Assembly (NCBI RefSeq): GCF_018614195.1
Contig: NZ_JAGGOT010000009.1
Span: forward strand, 62,001-126,000
Direction of reading: 5' to 3'
DNA: 64,000 nt
DNA from: Streptomyces sp. ISL-43
GTDB lineage: Bacteria > Actinomycetota > Actinomycetes > Streptomycetales > Streptomycetaceae
Shown here: positions 8,355 through 18,400 of the stretch, in pieces
Position numbering within the stretch: the first letter of the stretch is position 1
Layout of the letters: every line of letters begins with the position of its first letter
Position numbers and translations under genes: made by a program
The notes under the pieces: generated by a model
The model's input: the letters and a program-made list of their open reading frames with translations, nothing else
Told to the model about the DNA's origin: nothing
Database searches by the model: none

Positions 8355-9622
8355 CAGTTGGTCCTCCAGACCGCGATACGCCAGCGGGAGACCCAGCCCC
8401 ACACCAGACCGGCCAGGAAGCCGGTGAGCACCAGTACGCCGATCAGCCACCAGCCGCGCCCGAGGCCGAAGGCGGCCACGTCACTCGCGACGTCCGGGCC
8501 GTCCACCACGTCGATGGTCAGCTCGACGGGCATGCCCGGGGTGGTCTTGACGGCGGCGGGCGCCGAGAAGGAGTTGCTGACCTGCAGACACACGGTCTCC
8601 GCCGGCTCCGCGTCCTCGTCGTCCCCGCTGCCGCTCTTGGGATAGCGCAGCCCGGAGGAGATCAGGTCGGTACGCCCGTCCCCGGCCTCCTGGCCGCGTA
8701 CGATCTCCCGCCCGCTCAGCGTCGTGGCGCGCAGCAGGATGCCGTAGTCGTTGTTGACGGCGCGGTCGGCCCCGATGCTCGCCGAAGCCCGCAGCTCCTG
8801 GCCGGGCTTGACGCTCACCCGGTACCAGCGGTGCTGGCCGAAGCTCTCGCGGTCGCTGTAGAGGCCCGGCTTCAACTCCGGAGCGCTTCGGCACTCCTCG
8901 GCGCCCTCGGTGGCCACCGGGTTGACTGCCGGTGTGGCCGCCCGGTCCACCAACTGACGGACCCTGCCCGAAAGTTCGGCGGTGTGCTGCACCGAGGTGT
9001 ACGTGCCGCCCGTGGCCTCCGCGATGCAGATCAGCTGGCTGCGGGTCTTGGCGTCGGGGACGAGCCCGAGGGTGTCGATGACCAGGTGGATCCCCTTGGC
9101 CGCGATCTCCCGGGCCACTTCGCAGGGGTCGAGCGGGGCGCAGGTGTCCTCGCCGTCGGTGATGAGCACGATCCGCCGGGTGGCGTCGCCGCCCTTGAGG
9201 TCCTCGGCAGCCCCGAGCAGGGCCGGCCCGATCGGCGTCCACCCGGTGGGGGCGAGCGTGGCGACCGCGGTCTTGGCCTCGGTCCGGTTCAGCGGCCCGA
9301 CCGGGTAGAGCTGCTTGGTGTCCTTGCAGCCCTGGTTCTTGTCGTCGCCGGGATAGCCGGCGCCGAGCGTCCGTATCCCGAGCTGCACTTCGGCGGGCAC
9401 GGCGTCCAGTACCTCGTTGAACGCCTGTTTGGCGGCGGACATCCGAGACTGTCCGTCGATGTCCTGTGCGCGCATCGAGCCGCTGACGTCCAGCACCAAC
9501 TCGACCTTGGGCGCTTCCTTCGCCACCGGTTCACCGGCGACGGCACCTGCCGGGAACAACCCGGCAGCCAGGGTGACAAGCAGACCGCACGCACCGGCCG
9601 CCACCCATCTTCTAGTGATCAT
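8354..9622 (-). CDS. VWA-domain surface protein
   Basis: The 422-aa protein has a signal peptide (about residues 1-30, ending AVAGEP), a von Willebrand A domain (about 38-230) with an intact MIDAS DVSGSM and a later DGEDTCAP, a second extracellular domain (about 235-380), and a C-terminal transmembrane helix (LIGVLVLTGFLAGLVWGW) followed by a basic tail. It should sit in the membrane facing outward and bind a partner through metal coordination. Its stop overlaps the start of the next gene, so the two are probably made in equal amounts. A GGGGGAA stretch lies upstream of the ATG but further away than is ideal. The ligand is unknown. Confidence 0.85.
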   Translation of the reverse strand: MITRRWVAAGACGLLVTLAAGLFPAGAVAGEPVAKEAPKVELVLDVSGSMRAQDIDGQSRMSAAKQAFNEVLDAVPAEVQLGIRTLGAGYPGDDKNQGCKDTKQLYPVGPLNRTEAKTAVATLAPTGWTPIGPALLGAAEDLKGGDATRRIVLITDGEDTCAPLDPCEVAREIAAKGIHLVIDTLGLVPDAKTRSQLICIAEATGGTYTSVQHTAELSGRVRQLVDRAATPAVNPVATEGAEECRSAPELKPGLYSDRESFGQHRWYRVSVKPGQELRASASIGADRAVNNDYGILLRATTLSGREIVRGQEAGDGRTDLISSGLRYPKSGSGDDEDAEPAETVCLQVSNSFSAPAAVKTTPGMPVELTIDVVDGPDVASDVAAFGLGRGWWLIGVLVLTGFLAGLVWGWVSRWRIAVWRTN

Positions 9623-9839
9623 CGCCGGATCGTATTGAGATTCCCCCCGCCCGCCAAACCGAGCGCCGCACGCGGGAGGCTCATCCGACCGTGGCGGTGA
9701 CGGCGGTCACGGACAGGGCGAACGCCCGTCCGTCACGGTGCGCGACGAACGGCGGTGGTGACGTTCGCGAGGGGCGCCACACCACCGTGGCGGTCGTGCG
9801 CGGGCCCGGGAACCGCAGGGGCGGGGAGGCCGCCGCGTT

Positions 9840-9868
9840 GATCGATGCATCCATAGAATGGCTCTATG
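9840..9868 (+). promoter_or_regulatory. LysR operator/promoter, copy 1 of a 29-bp inverted repeat
   Basis: The core is a perfect palindrome, CATAGA-N5-TCTATG (9852-9868). A -10-like TAGAAT (9854-9859) lies 6 bp before the lysR ATG, so the message is probably leaderless and the ATG itself lies in the palindrome. Binding here would block the gene's own promoter. Confidence 0.6.
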
Positions 9869-10810
9869 CCCATCTCGCCGCGCGTCCCCGACCTGCCCGC
9901 CCTCGACCTGCTGCTCAGCGTCATCGAGCTGGGCAGTCTGGGGCGGGCGGCCGAGGCGCACGGCATCAGCCAGCCCTCGGCCAGCTCCCGCATCCGCTAT
10001 CTGGAGAAGCTCGTCGGCCTGCCCGTACTGGAGCGCTCCGCGCTCGGCTCGAAGCCCACGCCGGCCGGTGCGCTGATCGCGGAGTGGGCCCGTACCGTCA
10101 TCGACGCGGCGCACGAGCTGGACGCCGGCATCGGAGCCCTGCGCGAACGGCGCAGCTCGCACCTGAAGGTCGCGGCCAGCCAGACGGTCGCCGAGTACCT
10201 GGTCCCCAAGTGGCTCATCGGGCTCCGCGCGCAGCATCCCGCCACCAGCGTCGCACTCGAATCGGGGAACTCCGCCGACGTCGCCCGGGCGGTCCTGGAG
10301 GGCCGCGCCGAGATCGGCTTCATCGAGAGCCCCCGCGCGCCGAAGGGGCTGGAGAGCCGCCCCGTGGCCAGGGACCGCCTGCTCGTCGTCGTGGCACCGG
10401 CGCACCCCTGGGCGCGGCGCACCGCCATCACCCTCGAGGAACTCGCCGGAGCCTCGTTGATCCAGCGGGAAGCGGGATCGGGTACCCGTACCGCCTTCGA
10501 GCGCGCGATCACGGCCCACCTTCCCGACTGGCAGCCCTCCGCCCTCCTGGAGCTCGCCTCCACCACCGCCATCAAGACCGCCGTGGCGGGCGGCGGCGGA
10601 CCCGCCGTCCTCAGCTCGCTCGCCGTCGCCGACGAACTGGCCGCCGGCACCCTGCGGTCCCCGGCGGTGACCGGCCTCGACCTCGGCCGCTCGCTGCGCG
10701 CCGTCTGGCCCACCGGCAGGCGCCCGACCGGCCCGGCCAGGGACCTGTACGCACTCGCCCGCAGGCACCTCGCCGCCGAGGGGGCCCCGACCCGCGAGGG
10801 CCGGGCATGA
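9866..10810 (+). CDS. LysR-family transcriptional regulator
   Basis: The 314-aa protein has an N-terminal winged HTH (about residues 8-67; FGRAAEAHGISQPSASSRIR-like, here GRAAEAHGISQPSASSRIR) and a periplasmic-binding-fold effector domain (about 95-300). Length and layout match LysR regulators of the CysB/CbbR kind. The start at 9866 is preferred because a -10-like TAGAAT lies just upstream, giving a leaderless transcript. Matching 29-bp inverted repeats lie at both ends of the gene. The likely target is either itself or the nearby TDT transporter, as LysR-TDT pairs are common; the transporter, however, is convergent rather than divergent here. Confidence 0.85.
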   Translation: MPISPRVPDLPALDLLLSVIELGSLGRAAEAHGISQPSASSRIRYLEKLVGLPVLERSALGSKPTPAGALIAEWARTVIDAAHELDAGIGALRERRSSHLKVAASQTVAEYLVPKWLIGLRAQHPATSVALESGNSADVARAVLEGRAEIGFIESPRAPKGLESRPVARDRLLVVVAPAHPWARRTAITLEELAGASLIQREAGSGTRTAFERAITAHLPDWQPSALLELASTTAIKTAVAGGGGPAVLSSLAVADELAAGTLRSPAVTGLDLGRSLRAVWPTGRRPTGPARDLYALARRHLAAEGAPTREGRA

Positions 10811-10820
10811 CCTCCCCGGT

Positions 10821-10849
10821 CATAGATCCGCTCTATGGATCCATCGATC
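10821..10849 (-). promoter_or_regulatory. Second operator-like copy of the 29-bp inverted repeat
   Basis: Read on the minus strand, this site matches the repeat at 9840-9868 at most positions and again has CATAGA-N5-TCTATG (10821-10837) next to GATCCATCGATC. It begins 11 bp after the lysR stop. It could serve a transcript through the downstream mini-ORF or an antisense RNA into lysR. Confidence 0.55.
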
Positions 10850-10879
10850 CGTTACCGCTACCGGGCCGGAACTCCCCGC

Positions 10880-10904
10880 CGGAGGATGAAGTCGTAATCC
10901 TCCG
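10880..10904 (+). promoter_or_regulatory. Hairpin before a mini-ORF
   Basis: CGGAGGAT (10880-10887) pairs perfectly with ATCCTCCG (10897-10904) across a 9-nt loop. The stem contains a GGAGG and a three-codon ATG AAG TCG TAA frame. It could be the lysR terminator or a translation-control element for the ORF at 10905. Confidence 0.4.
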
Positions 10905-10976
10905 ATGAAGCAGGGACACCACTGGCAGATGCCCGGGGACCCCACCGGCTACCAGTTCTTCGCCGACCTCTTCTGA
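10905..10976 (+). CDS. Possible 23-aa mini-protein
   Basis: ATG at 10905 opens 23 codons ending TGA. The peptide is rich in aromatic residues (HHWQMPGDPTGYQFFADLF is its C-terminal part). It follows the palindrome at 10821 and the hairpin at 10880 directly. The composition is unlike random GC-rich translation, which gives mostly Arg/Pro/Ala. It may be a regulatory peptide or the tail of a lost gene. Confidence is low. Confidence 0.3.
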   Translation: MKQGHHWQMPGDPTGYQFFADLF

Positions 10977-11078
10977 TTCCCGGCAGCCCCGGCAGCCCCG
11001 GCAGCCCGGTAGCCCGTAGCCTCCGCATCCGCCGCTTCCCCGTCCGGCCACCGGCCCGGCCGGGGAAGCGGCACGTAC

Positions 11079-11161
11079 GGGTCGCGCCGCACCGGACCGG
11101 GTCGCGCCGCACCGGGTCGCGCAGCACCGGGTCGCGCCGCACCGGATCGCGCACCGGACCG
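11079..11161. repeat. Tandem 15-bp repeats at the 3' end of the TDT gene
   Basis: About five imperfect copies of GGGTCGCGCCGCACC run up to the stop codon of the transporter gene. A shorter tandem of GGCAGCCCC lies at about 10981-11010. The rest of 10977-11162 shows no gene. Confidence 0.7.
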
Positions 11162-11162
11162 G

Positions 11163-12278
11163 CTACGACGCCGGAGCGAGGGTTCCGGCGAACAGCCCGC
11201 GCAGCGTGTGGAACCCGGCCACCAGCCAGGCCAGTACGAGGAACACGTACAGCCCGCCGGCGAGCCAGGCGCAGGCCGTCAGACCGGTGTGCCGCGCCAG
11301 CCCCTCCGCGCCGGTCACGCAGGTGCCGACGGGGAAGGTGAGGGCCCACCACGTCATGGAGAAGCCCATGCCCTGGCGCCGGGCGCGCAGGACCACCGCG
11401 CACGCCAGGGCGAACCAGAGCAGCGCGAACCCCATCGTCGGCACCCCGTAGAGCACCGCGAGCATCCTGAACCCTTCGGCGTAGGGGGCCGGGAACACCT
11501 GCGGCGCGGCATCGGCGAAGTTGTTCGCCGCCGTCGTGGACTGCCCCAGCGGGCCGAGGACCAGGAACAGCGTCGGCGTCAGGGCGAGCGGCAGCCGCGG
11601 GCCGGCCAGCAGCCGCGCGAAGACGATGGGGAGCAGGAACAACGTCGCCAGCAGGCTCAGGCCGAACATCGCGTAGCAGCCGAGCAGGAGTGCCTGCTGC
11701 CACTGGCCGGCCGGCAGGTGCGGGATCAGCAGCGGTCCCAGTGCGGCGGCGACCATCGGCGCGACCACCGGCAGGATCCACACGGGCGAGGCGCTGCCCG
11801 GCTTCAGCTCGTGGCGCGCCGCCATCAGATAGGGGATGGCGGCGGCCACGAGCAGCCCTACCGCCGTTCCGGCGGTGAACAGCACCGTGTCCACGGCGAC
11901 GGCCGCGCCCACGCCGATCCAGTCCTTCCCGACCAGCATCGTGCCCCCTCCCACCGCCAGGAGCGCCATGGAGAGGCAGCCGTAGAACGGGGCCACCGCC
12001 GGGTCGAGCAGATGGGCGCGCGCCTGGTCGCCGTGGCGGGCCCAATGGGCCGTCCGGGTGAGGAGCAGGACCGCCAGCACCACCGCGGACAGCGCCCAGA
12101 CCGCCGTGCACGCCGTACGCAGGCCCGGGACGTGCCAGGGGAGGGCCGCGCCGGCGTTGGCGACGATGGCGGTACCCATCACGCTCGCGTACCAGTTGGG
12201 GCCGAGATGCCGCACGCGCGAGCCCGTGGAGCCGGTTTCGAGGCGGATCGCGGAGCTGGGCGGGGCGGGTGTGGTCAT
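11163..12278 (-). CDS. TDT-family (tellurite-resistance/dicarboxylate) transporter
   Basis: The product is hydrophobic throughout, with about ten transmembrane helices. The N-terminal HLGPNWYASVMGTAIVANAG and the C-terminal FSMTWWALTFPVGTCVTG are hallmarks of the TDT/SLAC1/TehA superfamily, which moves tellurite, C4-dicarboxylates, sulfite or anions. The ATG at 12278 (MTTPAPPSS) is chosen over an in-frame start 36 bp upstream, as it gives a normal short cytosolic N-terminus. Neither start has a clear ribosome site. The 3' end is flanked by tandem repeats and faces the LysR gene, its possible regulator. Confidence 0.82.
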   Translation of the reverse strand: MTTPAPPSSAIRLETGSTGSRVRHLGPNWYASVMGTAIVANAGAALPWHVPGLRTACTAVWALSAVVLAVLLLTRTAHWARHGDQARAHLLDPAVAPFYGCLSMALLAVGGGTMLVGKDWIGVGAAVAVDTVLFTAGTAVGLLVAAAIPYLMAARHELKPGSASPVWILPVVAPMVAAALGPLLIPHLPAGQWQQALLLGCYAMFGLSLLATLFLLPIVFARLLAGPRLPLALTPTLFLVLGPLGQSTTAANNFADAAPQVFPAPYAEGFRMLAVLYGVPTMGFALLWFALACAVVLRARRQGMGFSMTWWALTFPVGTCVTGAEGLARHTGLTACAWLAGGLYVFLVLAWLVAGFHTLRGLFAGTLAPAS

Positions 12279-12423
12279 GTGTCCACGGTGACCCGGCCCC
12301 GGCGCCCCGACCATTCGGCGTTCGGACGGGACGGCGAGTCATGGCGGGCCTGCGGCGACCACCGTGTCTCATTTCACCGTCCGCGATGTGGATCGGTTTA
12401 CTCGTACTCAGCCGAGCGCCCTA

Positions 12424-12640
12424 GGCTGGCGGATGCAGCTGGTTCGCCCCCGTCCGCCAGACGGGGCGCGTCGCAAGAGGGAACCCGGTGGGAATCCGGG
12501 ACTGCCCCGCAGCGGTGAGTGGGAACGAAAGCCGTCATACGCACTGGGCCCGGACGGGTCTGGGAAGCGACGGCCGGTAGGTGTCTGCCCCCGGCAGAGG
12601 TGCCCGCGAGTCCGAAGACCTGCCCGTTGCCCGTGCGCGA
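12424..12640 (+). promoter_or_regulatory. Cobalamin riboswitch
   Basis: The leader holds the conserved parts of a B12 riboswitch in order: GGGAACCCGGTGGGAATCCG, then GGGACTGCCCCGCAGCGGTGA-like B12 box (12500-12520), GGGAACGA, and the distal CCGAAGACCTGCC (12612-12624). It lies about 170 bp before metE. When adenosylcobalamin is bound it should shut off metE, because the B12-dependent MetH then makes methionine. Confidence 0.92.
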
Positions 12641-12813
12641 CCGATCGCGCGCGGAAATCCCGGTGACCTCGTGGGCGGGTCGGCGACACATATCAGGCGG
12701 ACGTCCCGCGCGTACCCATGTGTACGCGCTGCCGGCGGACCGCCCGGTGCGTCACCCTTCGCGCTCTCGCCCGTCGCCGGGTCCATGGAGACACGCTCGC
12801 GAAGGAGAGTTCC

Positions 12814-15240
12814 GTGACGACCGACACGCCCGACACGACGACGAGTACGACCGGCACGACGACGAGTGCGACCGGCACGACGACCGGCACGACGACGAGT
12901 ACGACCGGCGGGACCGCGACATCCGCTGCGGCACGGGCCACCGTGTACGGCTACCCCCGCCAGGGCCGGAACCGGGAACTGAAGAAGGCCGTCGAGGGCT
13001 ACTGGAAGGGCCGCGTCAGCGCCGACGCCCTCCGGGAGACCGCCCGCGAACTGCGCGGCGCCAACTGGCTGCAGCTGGCCGACGCCGGCATCGGCGAGGT
13101 CCCGACCGGCGACTTCTCGTACTACGACCACGTCCTGGACACCACCGTCATGGTCGGCGCGATCCCGGCCCGCCACCGCACCGCCGTCGAACTCGACGCC
13201 CTGGACGGGTACTTCGCGATGGCCCGCGGCACACAGGACGTCGCCCCGCTGGAAATGACCAAGTGGTTCGACACCAACTACCACTACCTCGTCCCCGAAC
13301 TGGGCCCCGACACCCGGTTCACGGCGAATCCCGCCAAGCAGGTCGCCGAACTCACGGAAGCCGTCGCCCTCGGCCACACCGCACGCCCCGTGCTGGTCGG
13401 GCCGGTCACCTACCTGCTGCTGGCCAAGCCGGCCCCCGGGGTCGCGGCCGACTTCGAACCGCTCACCCTGCTCGACCGGCTGCTGCCCGTCTACGCCGAG
13501 GTCCTCGCCGCACTGCGCGCCGCGGGCGCCGAGTGGGTCCAGCTGGACGAGCCCGCCCTCGTCCAGGACCGCACCCCCGCCGAACTGAACGCCGCCGCCC
13601 GCACCTACCGCGAACTCGGCGCCCTCAGCCCCCTCACCGAGCGGCCCAAGCTCCTCGTCGCCTCCTACTTCGAGCGGCTCGGCGACGCCCTTCCCGTACT
13701 CGCCAAGTCCCCCGTCGAGGGCCTGGCCCTCGACTTCACCGGGGCCGCCGCGGCGAACCTCGCCGACCTCGCGGCCGTAGGCGGCCTCCCCGGCAAGCGC
13801 CTGGTCGCGGGCGTGGTCAACGGCCGCAACATCTGGATCAACGACTACCAGAAGTCGCTGACCACCCTCGGTACCCTCCTCGGCCTCGCCGACCGCGTCG
13901 ACGTCGCCGCCTCCTGCTCCCTGCTCCACGTCCCCCTGGACGCCGACGCGGAACGCGACATCGACCCGCAGGTCCGGCGCTGGCTCGCCTTCGCCCGCCA
14001 GAAGACCGCCGAGATCACCACCCTGGCACGCGGACTCGCCCGGGGCACCGGCGCGATCACCGCCGAACTCGCCGCCAACCGCGCCGATCTGGCCTCCCGC
14101 GCCACCTCCGCGATCACCCACGACCCCGCCGTCCGCGCCCGCACCGCGGCCGTCACCGACGCCGACGGGCGCCGCCCCCAGCCCTATGCCGAGCGCGCCG
14201 CCGCCCAGCGCGCCCACCTGTCCCTGCCGCCGCTGCCCACCACCACCATCGGCTCCTTCCCACAGACGGACGAACTGCGCACGGCCCGCGCCGACTTGCG
14301 CGCCGGACGCATCGACGCCGCCGAGTACGAGGAGCGCATCAAGGCGGAGATCCGAGAGGTCGTCTCCTTCCAGGAGAAGACCGGCGTCGACGTCCTCGTG
14401 CACGGCGAGCCCGAACGCAACGACATGGTCCAGTACTTCGCCGAGCAGCTCACCGGCTACCTCGCCACCCAGCACGGCTGGGTCCAGTCCTACGGCACCC
14501 GCTACGTGCGCCCGCCGCTCCTGGCCGGCGACGTCTCCCGCCCCGATCCGATGACCGTGCGCTGGACGGCGTACGCCCAAGGGCAGACGGCCAAGCCGGT
14601 CAAGGGCATGCTCACCGGGCCGGTCACCATGCTCGCCTGGTCCTTCGTACGCGACGACCAGCCCCTCGGCGAGACCGCCCGGCAGGTCGCGCTGGCCCTG
14701 CGCGACGAGGTCGACGAACTGGAGTCGGCGGGCACTTCGGTGATCCAGGTCGACGAGCCCGCACTGCGCGAAACGCTGCCGCTGCGCGCCGACGGCCACG
14801 CCGACTACCTGGCGTGGGCCACCGAGTCCTTCCGCCTCACCACCAGCGGCGTCCGTCCGGACACCCAGATCCACACCCACATGTGCTACGCGGAGTTCGG
14901 CGACATCCTGCAGGCCATCGACGACCTCGACGCCGACGTCATCAGCCTCGAGGCGGCCCGCTCCCACATGCGAGTCGCCGACGAACTCGCCTCCGCCGGC
15001 TACCCCCGCGAAGTCGGCCCCGGCGTCTGGGACATCCACTCACCCCGCGTCCCCTCCACCGCCGAGGCGGCCGCCCTCCTGCGCAAGGGCCTGCAGGCCA
15101 TCCCCGCCGACCGCCTGTGGGTCAACCCGGACTGCGGCCTGAAGACCCGGGGCTGGCCCGAGACCCGCGCCTCCCTGGAACACCTGGTGGCGGCGGCCCG
15201 CGAAGTCCGCACGGAGACCACTCCCACAGCCACCGCCTGA
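12814..15240 (+). CDS. metE: Cobalamin-independent methionine synthase
   Basis: MetE (808 aa from GTG 12814) transfers a methyl group from 5-methyl-tetrahydropteroyl-tri-glutamate to homocysteine. The duplicated barrel layout is complete. The first half starts [20 protein letters not shown]. The second half starts at [10 protein letters not shown] (about residue 480) and carries the zinc ligands in [10 protein letters not shown] and [13 protein letters not shown] 12814 follows GAAGGAGA with good spacing; the in-frame ATG 96 bp earlier lacks one. Before the conserved region there is a Thr/Gly/Ser low-complexity stretch of about 35 residues, which makes it longer than the usual ~770 aa. A B12 riboswitch precedes the gene and a strong hairpin follows it. 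Confidence 0.95.
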   Translation: MTTDTPDTTTSTTGTTTSATGTTTGTTTSTTGGTATSAAARATVYGYPRQGRNRELKKAVEGYWKGRVSADALRETARELRGANWLQLADAGIGEVPTGDFSYYDHVLDTTVMVGAIPARHRTAVELDALDGYFAMARGTQDVAPLEMTKWFDTNYHYLVPELGPDTRFTANPAKQVAELTEAVALGHTARPVLVGPVTYLLLAKPAPGVAADFEPLTLLDRLLPVYAEVLAALRAAGAEWVQLDEPALVQDRTPAELNAAARTYRELGALSPLTERPKLLVASYFERLGDALPVLAKSPVEGLALDFTGAAAANLADLAAVGGLPGKRLVAGVVNGRNIWINDYQKSLTTLGTLLGLADRVDVAASCSLLHVPLDADAERDIDPQVRRWLAFARQKTAEITTLARGLARGTGAITAELAANRADLASRATSAITHDPAVRARTAAVTDADGRRPQPYAERAAAQRAHLSLPPLPTTTIGSFPQTDELRTARADLRAGRIDAAEYEERIKAEIREVVSFQEKTGVDVLVHGEPERNDMVQYFAEQLTGYLATQHGWVQSYGTRYVRPPLLAGDVSRPDPMTVRWTAYAQGQTAKPVKGMLTGPVTMLAWSFVRDDQPLGETARQVALALRDEVDELESAGTSVIQVDEPALRETLPLRADGHADYLAWATESFRLTTSGVRPDTQIHTHMCYAEFGDILQAIDDLDADVISLEAARSHMRVADELASAGYPREVGPGVWDIHSPRVPSTAEAAALLRKGLQAIPADRLWVNPDCGLKTRGWPETRASLEHLVAAAREVRTETTPTATA
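12835..12917 (+). repeat. Minisatellite encoding a Thr-rich N-terminus
   Basis: Short units built from ACGACGAGTACGACCGGC repeat about four times within the metE 5' end and encode [16 protein letters not shown] blocks. The unit number may vary between strains. Confidence 0.75.
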
Positions 15241-15252
15241 CCCCCCCCGCCC

Positions 15253-15299
15253 GGGCCGGAACGCCACCCCACCTGACCCCACCCACGCCGTTCCGGCCC
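15253..15299 (+). terminator. metE terminator hairpin
   Basis: GGGCCGGAACG (15253-15263) pairs perfectly with CGTTCCGGCCC (15289-15299), 13 bp after the metE stop. Confidence 0.75.
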
Positions 15300-15431
15300 G
15301 TCGGGCCCCATCGGTGATCCGGTCCCGGCCGGGCGGAGCTCGGGCCGCGGGGCCGGCGCGGCGACGGCGTGCGAGACGCGTCGGGTGAATCTCGCTGGCG
15401 GGGCCGGGAAGGGCCCCGTTAGCATCCGACG

Positions 15432-18400
15432 ATGACGACGCCGGCAGACAAGTCCTTCCACGACGCGGTGCGTCGAGCCGACGTCGGCTGGCTGGCCGGC
15501 CATCTCGACGCGCAGTTCTGCCCGCCGGCCGTCTTCGCACGGCTCATCCGGCACGACGATCCCCGCCTGCGGCATCTGGGGCTGGTCCTCCTGGCCGAGC
15601 GCGTCACGCCGGATCGGATGGGCGACGAGCGGGAGATGGCCGAGTTCGCGGGGCTGCTGCCGGCGTCAGTGGAGGGACCGCCGGAGGCGGTGCTCGCCCT
15701 GGCGCGGCTCTACGAACGACTGGGGCCGTATCTACGGGGGCGCCGCCTGCCGTCGTGGCGTACGGCCGAGCTGCCGGCACGGGTGGAGATCGCATGGCTG
15801 TGCGCCGAGCTTCTGAACGAGCCGACGGTGATCCGGAAGGAGCCTCCGGGCGAACTGCTGTACCAGGCGGTGCGGGAAACGACCGTCATCCGCGCGCACA
15901 GGCCTGAGCGACTCGTGAACGAGCTGGTCAACAGCGGTGACCCGGTGTTGCAGGCCGCGGCGCTGCGGCTGGCCAGGGAGGGGCTGCACGCCGGTCTGCT
16001 GGCTCCCGCACTGGTTCGCGAGCACGTGATCAGCCTGCTCGGTGCCGGCAGCGCCGACGTCGTCGCGGCCGCACTGGGTGAACTCGCCGAGCCGTGGGCG
16101 GCGTTGGATCCGCTGCAGCCGGTACGCCTGTCTCCCTTTCTCGCCGCCGATCCGGTGAACAGTCGGCCCGAGGTGGCAGATGCCGCACTCGCGGCCGCGG
16201 CCCATCACGGGCACCGCGGCCTGCTGCGGCAGGTCATCGACAGTCCGGATCTGCCGCCGGGTCTTCGTCGGCGGGCCATGGAACTGCTCGGTGACCTGGC
16301 GGACCGCGATGACATCGGCGCATTGACGGCCATCGCTGTAGCGGACCCGCTGCTGTTCGGCGGGCCGGCGGTGACATGCCTGCGCGGGCTCCACCGGCGC
16401 GGGCACTTCCCGCGCGATGCGCACGTCCCGTCCATCATCGGCCTGGCTCTGGCCGATCACTCGATCGCGCCCCACGAGGTCGCGACGATCCTCTTCACCT
16501 GCCGACAGGCGACGTTCCGTGTCCTGGTGGACGCGCCCGCCGACGATCCGAGCTGGCCGCGGCGGCTCACGCTGCTGGTCGCCCTGGCCGGACAGGGGGC
16601 GGAGGAGCTTGCGATCGGGCACGCGATCACACGCGTCCTTCCCTCGGCTCCCGCGCCGGGGCCGTTCCTCGCCGCGATCCGTGCGCTGCGCCATGCGGAT
16701 GCCGAGGACGCCGTGATCGCTCTCCTGCCGTCGGCGCCCGCAGCGGCCCTGGACGCCCTGGAGGCCATCGGCGGGCACCGGACGATGACAGCGCTGAGGG
16801 AAGGGCTCGGTCTCGCTCCGAACGGGAGCGCGGGCGTGATCGCGCCGCATCTCCGCGCGGTACGGGGCAGCGCCCTCTCGGTGCTGTGGCATCTGACCCA
16901 CGATCCGTCACAGCGGCGTAACCTCCTCGCCCGTCTCGACCCGGCCGATCTGCCGGCCCGCATCTCGGCGGATCTCGGCGGCCCGGACGAGCGGGAACTG
17001 GCGCTCCTGAGTTCCCACCTGGACCCGGACGAGCCGGTGGCGGCACTGTGCAGACTGGCCGCCCACGGCGGCGCCGGCACGCTGCCGATTATCGCTGACC
17101 TGCTCCTGCGCATCGTGGCCGAGCTGGCGGCGTCCCGGGAGCCGGGCGGGGCCGCCCCGCGACTCGAAGGCGGACAGCCGGCCGGGGAGCCCGTGGTACC
17201 CCGGGAGGTCCTGGATGCCGTACACGGCCTGGGCCGTCGCCTCCACGAGCGGGGACGGATCAGGCCGTCCTGCCTGCTCGACGCGCAGACCGCACCAGAG
17301 GCCGGACACGCACTCGTGGCGACCATGGCGCTGGATCTGCTGGACCGGCCCGGACTGTCGAGCGGCGAGCAGGTGATCCTGCTCGAACTCCTGCTCCGAG
17401 CCCCCTACGCACGCACCCGTGCGCGAGCGCACCGACTGCTTCGCCACCGCGACCGGCACGTGCGCAAGCACGTGATCGCGTTGCTCGCCCGCGACGCCAC
17501 GGGGGACGACGCGCAGGCGTTGTCGGCGACCCTGATCTCGCTGACCGCCGCCCAGGACGTCCAGACCGTCCGGCAGGCGCTGCTCGCCCTCGGCCACGCG
17601 CGGGCCCGCTGGGCCTCCACCGCGATCGCCGCGTGCCTCGGCCATCCGAACATGAACATCAAGAAGACCGCCGCCGCGGTACTGGTCCGCGCGGGCACGC
17701 CCACGGCGGTACCGGCACTGCTCTCCTGGCTCGGGCGTCACGACAATCCGGGCCTGCGCGGCACGCTCGTCGAGGCGCTGCGCGCCATCCTCGGCGACGC
17801 CTACCCGGCGACCGTCCTCGCCGCCGCCGAGCACAGCGAAGCCGGCCGCGCCCGCGAACTGCTGCTGGAAGGCCTCGACCGCACACTGCCGTCGCGCTCG
17901 GTCCTCGCACTGGACGACCAGGCGTCACCGGTCGCACCGACCCTGCTCACCCTGGTGGCGACCGGGCGGGTCGGCCTCGCTTCCGGCACGATCGAGGACC
18001 TGTCGACGGTCATGGCCAAGCACGGGATCACCCCGCCCGCCGCGCCGCGGCCGGCGGTGGACACCGCAGCGGATGTCACGTCGCTGACGGCGGAGGGCTG
18101 GAATCCGTCCGTCGCGCTGCGCATCGCCGAAAGGCACGAGTTGCCGCGCCCCGCCCTGCTACGGGTGCTGCGGCCCATGCTGGCGGACTGGCTTTGCCTG
18201 GCCGGTTCCGAAGCCGCTGTCCGAGGCCGCGTACTGCGGCTCGCGCTGCGGCTCTGTCCCGCACCGTGGACGACCGCGGAACTGACGGCATTCGCCCGGT
18301 TCGCCGAGGTCCTGCTCGACGGGCTCGCCGAGGCCTCGGGCGAAGACCGGCACGACCTCATCGCGGTACTCGAAGCGGTCGCGCCGACTCTGCCGGCGGC

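Noticed and set aside
12835-12917. Repeats in metE 5' end as a CRISPR array
   Set aside because: Units are contiguous with no unique spacers and lie in frame inside a coding gene.
12535-15039. An 834-codon open frame antisense to metE
   Set aside because: It is Gly/Val/Ala-rich, opposite a strongly conserved gene, and lacks any ribosome site. A GC-skew shadow.
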